DNA from: Epiperipatus broadwayi
Lineage: Eukaryota; Onychophora; Udeonychophora; Euonychophora; Peripatidae
DNA: 64,000 nt
NCBI GenBank assembly: GCA_028023455.1
Contig: JAQFVV010006695.1
Span: 248,001-312,000, forward strand
Direction: 5' to 3'
The notes below the pieces were generated by a model. The model was not told the DNA's origin. It did not search any database and was given only the letters and a program-made list of their open reading frames with translations. Made by a program: the position numbers and the translations under genes. Shown here piece by piece: positions 56,651 through 64,000 of the stretch. Position 1 is the first letter of the stretch. Every line of letters begins with the position of its first letter.

Positions 56651-59600
56651 CCAATTTCTTTAAAAAATTTAAATTAGGAGAAGTATAGGTATTCTAATTA
56701 CAATAATAATATCTAAATAGACTTTAAGCCTAGTACAATAAATACATAGAAAGCTATAAAATGTTTTAAAGCTGTTTTAAATGTTAAAACTGTAAAAGAA
56801 AGCAAAATAATTTGATATTGTATGATTGGAATAAATGGTGTTTATTATACTTTAGAAATGTATTGAATATCTTATTAAATAAACCTTTAAAAACCATTAA
56901 TTTTAATATAATGTTTATTATAACTGAATAAGTTATTAAATTTATCTTCTAGAATTAAGTTTAAATTGTATAATAACTATTTATTAAAGTTTTGATTCTT
57001 GTATTGCATTAAATGTTTTAATTTTTAGTGATGTACTGGTCAAAAAATATCTATTGATCCAACAAGAACCAGAATACAGGTAAAGTACCTCAAGTCCAAC
57101 CATGTACAAGATATATAAGTCAGGTACATCGTAGATTGTGCCCTATTTACCTATATCCCCAGGTCAAAGATCTAATCAACAACCTTTTTCGATGAGAACA
57201 TAGAATTCTTCATTTTCACCATGCCGGAGCTGAGCCTTGAAGCATGAGATTCATTTTTAGTTCTATTTTAATGAGAATTTGGGTGATTTCATTTATATGT
57301 ATATTTAAAATCAAAGATTACTTAAAATAAAAAGTAAATGAAAGGATTCGAAAAACACTGGAAGTTTTGTTTTAGGTATATATATTTTAAACTCATTAAT
57401 TATTTTACATTTACATTTAACTCAAGCTCATAAAAAAAAAATCTTTAAATTAATTTTATAATTATATGGTAAGTTTATATGAGACCACGTCCTGCAGACA
57501 GATTTACATTAGCGGTTATCTTTTATATTATTTGGCTTGCACAAATTTATTTTTGTTTACATTTATTTAAAAAAAAAAAAGATTTTAGAATTAAATAACC
57601 ACGGATTCTAAATTCTCCATTCACATTCAGTACAAGGTAATAATACATCAGCGTGTCTAAATATTTAACAAACTGATTGTATATAAAGAATAAACATTTT
57701 ATTTCTTATTTAAAAAAGATTTAAAAACATTTCATATTAAAATGGATATCAAAAAAAAACAATTATACTAAAAATGATTGATTTTATTTTTCTTTATGAA
57801 TACCAATTAAATCTGAAATAAAATAATATTTTTATTTCATGATAGGACCTTGTTGGAACAGCATTAATATAACTCACAGTGTTTAGAACTTGCAAGCTAT
57901 TATATAAAAAAAAAAAAGATCAGTTAATTATCAAGGAAACAAATGGCATTAGTTGGACTTTCAATTAAATCATTCCTTATAAAACTATAACGTGAATTAG
58001 CTAAATTAAAAGATTTTAACTAATCACGAATTAAAAGAAAAGAATTGGTTACTCAGGCCAAAGATTCTTGAGTAGAATTATTTCCTATGGCTTATGTATT
58101 AGATAGGCAAAAGAAAAGCAAAACAATGTCAGATTAATAAACATGAATGCAAATGAAAGAAGAAACACAATAGGGTCATACGAGCCAGTTCACAGACACT
58201 CGCATGCCTATTTCCAACAAAGAAAAAGGGAATTCGGTAAGTCCACCATGTTGCGAACAAATACCGAAAGGAGATAGGAATTACGGGAAGCCCTCATGTC
58301 CGCCTATACAGATAACATGCTGACTAACCAACTCTACCTCCAGCCCACAGACGTATGCCTAACCGAGAGTCAACTCTGAACACAAATAAGTGACCGTTTT
58401 AGGTCCGTCCAAACTCTGAGCATTCTTTATTAACCCGAGATATTATAATCATCAAATATGAAATAACTATAATTAAATAGCCTTAAATGATCTAATACTG
58501 CATAGAGATCAACCTGCACAATCAATTACTTTATGTAAATATTTAACTAATAAAAACCATACATACAGAATAAGGAAAATTATTTCTCGAATAAATTCCC
58601 CCTTCCCACTTTCCAAACTTTTTTTTAAAAAGGCATGATAATTAACTGATGCTTTTCAACGGCGCTGTTACTAGGTCAAGATATATAGCATTTTTATTTT
58701 GTTTCAATTTAAAGAAATCTAAAATTATAGAATCCAATCCTGGGAAATCTATAATAAAATTATTTAAACGATTACTATCAGTTTATTTTTATATACTTAT
58801 ATCCGACCTAACTTCACTCGCAAGAAAGATAGATCAATTTCTTTTTATTTTACAATTAATTCTTTCTTTATTAAAAACTCCCTTCCCCTTTGTGAACATA
58901 ATTTTCTCTTTTGGAAAACTGCCTTCTTTGAACCCCCACGAATGAAGTTTGTCAAAATAATAAAAAAAAATCAAAGCATGAAATTTTATATTTAAAATCA
59001 ATATAAAAACAAATAAATATTTTCATATTCAATCAACATATTAAAATTGTTGTGAGCTTGAGTTATAAAAAAAACATTATAAATAATTTAAGAAGAAAAA
59101 GGGTTAAAATATTTACAATAAACTTAATTGCATATTTTTAAACTTAGAGAAGTTATGATTCTAGTGGTAAGAAATTTAGGTTCTAAGATCTGGACGACAG
59201 GATTGGAACTTTTTTGGCACTTACCTGGAGTTTCCCGGGATGAGTTCTGTGGGCAAACATTGATGGCAGGTGGCATTTTAAGGCAGATTATAGCAGAAGC
59301 ATAATAGGAGACTTTAGGGTCTCAGGAAGGAAAGGGCAGTGATTTTCCCTTAACTACTCACTCAATATTTCAACTTGCATAAGAAGTTCTGCAATTATCT
59401 TTCTCTTTTTTCTCCCTTTTTTTTCTTTAAAAAAAACACTATATATACCTTAGCATTGGTATTTGAACTATGTGCTCCCTGAGGTGATTTGTCTTCAGAT
59501 CTTCTCTGGAACAAAAGAAAATCATATTTTGTTTCTAATTTTAGAAAGTTTATACCTCGATAAGGATCGAAAGAGATTCCAGTATAATTTTATGTTAGTT

Positions 59601-61540
59601 TTTAATTTATATAACAATGTAGAATCTTATTTAATTAGTAGAAATTCCAAAGTAATGGATTTTGGTAATTTCTAAGTGTTTTAATTTAACATTTATTTTA
59701 AACTTGTTATCGAGGCATAAATCTTTCAAAAAAGGCCATCCTGGATTCTCAAAGAAAAAAATAGTACATTTTAAATATATATATAAAAAACATAAAAAAA
59801 AAATTCAAAATTTATATTTGAACCTTTTTCTTTTTAATAAATGCAATAATTTTAGTGTGTTAACACAATTAAACATTACATGTGTAACGGTCAGAATCGT
59901 CTATCTTGCTAACACACTGCAGAATTCAAACCCCAGACACGAAACTGAACATTCTAGGAGGGGTTGCCTTCTAGATATACTAAGTTCGAATCTAAAGCCC
60001 AAATTTCACAGCCCAATCTACGTGACAACGCATCTGATGCCACTACTAGTATGACCTTTGAACGGTGCCTGGTGGTCAGGGAGAAACAAAAGACTCTATA
60101 CTAAAAGAAGTTTGGGTGGCTAATTAATGTCTATGGATTTACAAAAGAAATGCAGAAAATATATATATAGACTGAGACAGTGATAGGAATCAAATAAAAT
60201 AAGAGATCAAATTTAGTTTTAAATAATTTCACACAATTTATTTATATATATATATATAACGCCACTGTCTGCTTATATGAGACAGGGACGCATATTAAAT
60301 ATTTGTTGGCATTATATTTCAATAAATGACAAAGGGTCTTAAAACAAAGTGATATATTCTATTCCTCGGGCTAATAGCATTACGATAATGTGCTTGACGA
60401 TATAGGAACATGTGCGAGGTGCTTTGAGTAATTATACAAGTTTAAGATAATATTTGAAATTAAATGTTCTAAAACATTAATTGATTTCGAGAATAGTACG
60501 GACTAAAGCTTACTAAGCAAAAAATGGGAATATGATCAAAGCATTTATTTGATAATAATATTAATAGAGTTGCATTGGGAGGTCAGTATTGCTGATAATG
60601 AATTTATTAAAGTTGGAGGGTGTGACACATTTAAGTCATGGATGCTTTGTAAAATAAATATAAAATAAAACAATATCGAATATCTGGAATGATTACGGAG
60701 GGCGTTTCGCCGATAACCCGTAGGAAAGTATTTTGATGAACAGCCGAAACTTAGCGACTGTGTGATGATTGCGTTTAATTCCCAGGGGTGTCATTTGGGA
60801 CACCCTCTGCCTGGAAACTTGCAATAAGCGAAAAGAACGGACTTTGCCGTGTAAAGAATCCTTGGAAAATAAAACAAAGCGGTCTCAACAACCAATTCAT
60901 TTACCAGCAATACGAGACTAGTGTATATAAAAACATACTAAATGGGTTTTACTCGGATTAAGAGAAATGCCCAATCAAATTCCCCGAAATTCATTTAAAA
61001 GGGTCCGCACATTCTCGACGTCAATGATGAACTTTATAATTAAAGTAGAACACGGTAATTAAAATAGGAAAATGCATGCTTGCGGGTTTGAAAAGTAAGT
61101 ATAGATTTATATACGCAATCATGCATTTGGGGACACATTTAAATCATTGACTTCGCACATACTCATATTAGATTAAAATCAATAACATGTAGATTTTAAA
61201 CTATGTGATTATATTATATTAAAGAAAAGAATCGCCCTCGAACGAGTGATTTGCAAGATAATAAATTGGAAAATTATAAATTTAAAATATGCCTTAATAG
61301 TGGCGTCTTACTTTCAATAGAGGGAATAGTTCACTCGGTCAAAGACGATTCTGACACATTATCATAATAAAATAAAAGAAAGCTTTATAAATAGAAAATA
61401 TTAACCCAAGGATAGAGCAAAATGTTGAGTATATTTAAACACTTTAAAGAAATACATAATGAAGTTATGTGAAATATAAGGAAAACAATTTTAAATAGCT
61501 ATAGCATGTTAGTTAGGAATCACAAGAGCTCTTGGGTTAA
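56651..61540. other. Upstream region without identifiable genes
   Basis: No supported coding gene. Patches of less A+T-rich unique-looking sequence occur at about 57050-57250, 58150-58440 and 59880-60120. Frames there (58649-58945, 59662-60054) have no recognisable domain and were not called. Confidence 0.45.
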
Positions 61541-61550
61541 TTTAGGTTAC

Positions 61551-61700
61551 CTCTGGAGACGCATTTGCAGGTAGATGTTCAGCAGGTTTTATAATTCAGC
61601 AGTTCCGGGGCCCGTGATAACTTCCGATGGTCTATGGCAGCATATGACCATTTCGGAGAGAGATAGCCTTCTTGCACTCTACTCTGTCATGTCAAGATTT
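61551..61700 (-). other. Candidate non-coding exon with GTAACC donor
   Basis: A less A+T-rich minus-strand stretch ends CTCCAGAG followed by GTAACC at 61550. No frame through it stays open, so if it is an exon it is untranslated. It could be the first exon of the 3-beta-HSD-like gene, spliced to 50862, or part of an unrecognised element. This is speculative. Confidence 0.2.
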
Positions 61701-62496
61701 ACAAATTAATAGAATAGAACTCAGAATTTCTCTTAGACACATTAGAATAAAAACTACTAACTGGAGAACAAAAGAAAAACCTCCTTTTTATAGTAGAATT
61801 TAACAATAGAACTGCCCTGGAGCATTACAAAAATATCGGATTTATCAGCTGTAATTAAATCATCGGAATGTCTAAAGGAATTCAACATTAATTAATTTCT
61901 TTTGTTAATTTCCCTGTCGACATTCGAATTACAAACTAGATTTAGTTAAAAATTACTTTTATTAATTAAAGAAAAACTTAAGTGGACATCTGCTGTTTTT
62001 AGATAAACTTATATAACATTTACTAATTAAACTATTGTCCCTCATTTATTTTAACAGAAATATTTGGAATAACTTTTATTAAATTAAAGAAAATGATTTT
62101 ATTTTTTAAATTGCAATATTTGAATCTATTTACTAAACGAATATTTACTAAATGAATTTTATTTTAAATCAAATTATATTACGACAGTAATATTTTTGTA
62201 AACAGATTCAAACCAAATAACTAACAATTTATAATTTTGATATGTTTTAAAATGGATATCATAGTGTGTGCGCAATTACGACTTATATAACTTACTATTT
62301 AATAAATGTAAATTATGTGAACAAATACATGATTCATAATATTTTATTTTATTTGGGAATAAGTTATATATATCATACGAGCATTGTGCTCGTGGTTTAA
62401 AATTAGGCGGGATTTTCGGTATATAAGTGTATTGCAGACACACTACGATAGATTGGGGTTCAAACTAAGGTATGAGGGTAGGAAGTAGGTGAGAAA

Positions 62497-62541
62497 AGGT
62501 GAAACGAAGATCTGCAAAGCAGACCTTACTGTTTCACATGT
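62497..62541. repeat. Hairpin with GTGAAAC/GTTTCAC ends
   Basis: GTGAAACGAAGATCTGC pairs with GCAGACCTTACTGTTTCAC around an AAA loop. A related but weaker hairpin lies at about 62699-62736. Confidence 0.5.
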
Positions 62542-63263
62542 ATGTACTATACAAAATAAATTTTAGTAATTTATTCAGGATAGTTGTGTTTAAAATGTTA
62601 AGAATAATAGAAAAAACAAACGTTGAAAAAAATACATTTCTCTATTTATATAGGTGGGCTCCAATTAAACCGTCCTAATAAGTGGTTAGGTGGGTCAGAT
62701 GGTGAAACAGAAAATCTGAATCAGATTTACCATTTCAGTAATGTTATAAAAATGTGAAAATTTATTCTAAATTTTTATTATTACATTTAATATTTTCTAA
62801 TATGTATTATTTTATGTAATTAAATATTCATTTGGTTTTATTGCAGAGTAAATTTCAAAAATTGCAACACTATATCTGGAGAGCAGATCACATGACTGAT
62901 ATGTGTATTGTGCTTGCATGATTTTAGAGAAAGTTTTTAATTACTTTCTAAAACTTATTAATAAAATTGAGGCATTTATACATGATAACATAAATTTATT
63001 AATAAATATTATTTAATTTTGAAAGATATTCCAAACTACTAAATGTCAGCTAGGATTGCCACATTCGGGCTAAATATTTTATAATTTCATAAATTAGTAA
63101 AGATTAATAAAATGTATCATTTATAATATTTTGCTTGGTTATAAAATAAATTATTTGTATCAAATATTTATTATTTAAAATGATGAATCATAATTTTTTT
63201 CTAATTTTAAAAGTACATAATTGGGAAATATGTAATTGAGTCTGTAATCTGATGATCTGTCAG

Positions 63264-63298
63264 CCAATCAAGTTTGTTTAAAAGAATAGGTATAAATA
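63264..63298 (+). promoter_or_regulatory. Possible core promoter (CCAAT box and TATA box)
   Basis: CCAAT at 63264-63268 and TATAAATA at 63291-63298 have promoter-like spacing on the plus strand. In such A+T-rich DNA this can arise by chance. No gene downstream within the window supports it. Confidence 0.2.
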
Positions 63299-64000
63299 GT
63301 GAGTGTAATTAAATTGTAGTGATTATTGTTTAAAGGTTATTGTTTTAATATTATTAGATGATAAATAGTATCAAGTTATATTACTATAGGTTTGTAATAT
63401 ATTTAAGTTAACAATCAATTATTTAATTTTTTTAATATATTTTATTTTTTAAAAAAGTCAAAAAGATTAAAACTAGTATTTAGTTTAACTGAAATGTGTG
63501 GATAAACCTATTAAAATTTCCTGCTAGTGGACTATTTTAAAGCTTAATTGAAATTTATTGGTAAATCATGGAACAGTAACCTATTGTCTTATATGTGAGG
63601 TTAGTAATGAAGGACCAAAGAATTTATAGGTGTACGGTTTTTCCAGTGCCAGATAAAAAAATATTTATTTATTTTTGCAGAGTATTTCAGAGTTGCAAAC
63701 GAATATTATCCAGAGGTATGATACATATAATAAATATGTCTGTGTTGACAAAGTTTAAAACTTTTAAAAAATATTATTCAAGAAAAAATTATTGAAAAAG
63801 GCTAAAATATAATTTACCTCTGAACTCTATAAAATATTCAAGATGAGCTATAAAAATATTGCTCTCTCTCTATATATATAATATTGACCTTATTGAGAAG
63901 GATTATAGTATTAAAAATAAATATTTATTTTTGAAGCAAATTATATTTAAACTTTTGGAAGTAAAGTATTTTTAAAAAGACAACTGCTTTAAAAAATATG

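Larger units (their letters stand above)
61800..64000. other. Right edge without identifiable gene
   Basis: A+T-rich sequence. The frame at 63595-63795 contains exon-like splice signals (TTTTGCAG before 63682, GTATGA after about 63716) but no recognisable protein. Confidence 0.4.

Noticed and set aside
59662-60054. 130-residue frame in a less A+T-rich patch
   Set aside because: K/N-rich first half, no recognisable domain, no promoter or splice support.
60700-60765. GATGA...CGAAAC resembling a hammerhead core
   Set aside because: No stem II can form between the two strands.
1-64000. CRISPR arrays, bacterial operons, rRNA genes or a biosynthetic cluster
   Set aside because: No regularly spaced repeats, no rRNA-like sequence and no adjacent intact genes; the window is transposon-rich eukaryotic DNA.

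Overview
The window is very A+T-rich eukaryotic DNA. It has spliced exons, long introns and a dense, decayed load of retrotransposons and DNA transposons. There is no bacterial gene packing, no ribosome-binding-site pattern and no CRISPR array. The mix of Penelope-like elements with GIY-YIG ends, RTE-type LINEs, an APE-type LINE, a Ty3/Gypsy LTR element and a hAT transposon points to an invertebrate animal. An arthropod is plausible, but the sequence alone does not fix the phylum.

Only one host gene can be assembled. It is a minus-strand gene of four coding exons (50846-50723, 37605-37444, 3189-2974, 2463-1907). All three introns are phase 1, and the exons join into an uninterrupted 352-residue protein of the 3-beta-hydroxysteroid dehydrogenase / sterol-4-alpha-carboxylate 3-dehydrogenase family. 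The gene spans about 49 kb. Nearly everything between 3.2 and 50.7 kb is intronic.

Intron 2 (about 34 kb) holds several insertions. A 517-bp palindromic insertion lies at 4 kb. A decayed Penelope-like element (9.7-10.3 and 18.5-19.4 kb) is split by an 8.1-kb element carrying LINE ORF1 and ORF2. A Ty3/Gypsy element with two LTRs lies at 21.1-25.9 kb. A hAT transposase relic (29.0-31.5 kb) is itself split by a 551-bp palindromic insertion. Reverse transcriptase scraps lie at 35.7-36.9 kb. Intron 1 (about 13 kb) holds a Penelope-like RT scrap at 41.9-42.5 kb and an RTE-type LINE (49.9-44.1 kb, minus strand). That LINE is split by a 1.98-kb relative of the 8.1-kb element.

Upstream of the gene are a 586-bp insertion with a 16-bp target duplication (51.0-51.6 kb), a Penelope-like array with a head-to-head inverted repeat (52.1-55.7 kb), a LINE RT scrap (55.8-56.6 kb) and then mostly featureless DNA to 64 kb. 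That last stretch contains one somewhat less A+T-rich part (about 60.7-61.7 kb) with a possible non-coding exon.

The most interesting signals come from nested insertions. Removing each insertion plus one copy of its target duplication restores the reading frame of the interrupted element, so the ends are known to the base. This defines (i) a family with imperfect 9-bp terminal inverted repeats and 4-bp target duplications whose long member carries a LINE ORF1/ORF2 pair, and (ii) a set of 0.5-0.6-kb insertions with inverted-repeat structure and 14-16-bp target duplications. Several Penelope-like 3' ends and small insertions also share a hairpin motif resembling a degenerate hammerhead ribozyme core.
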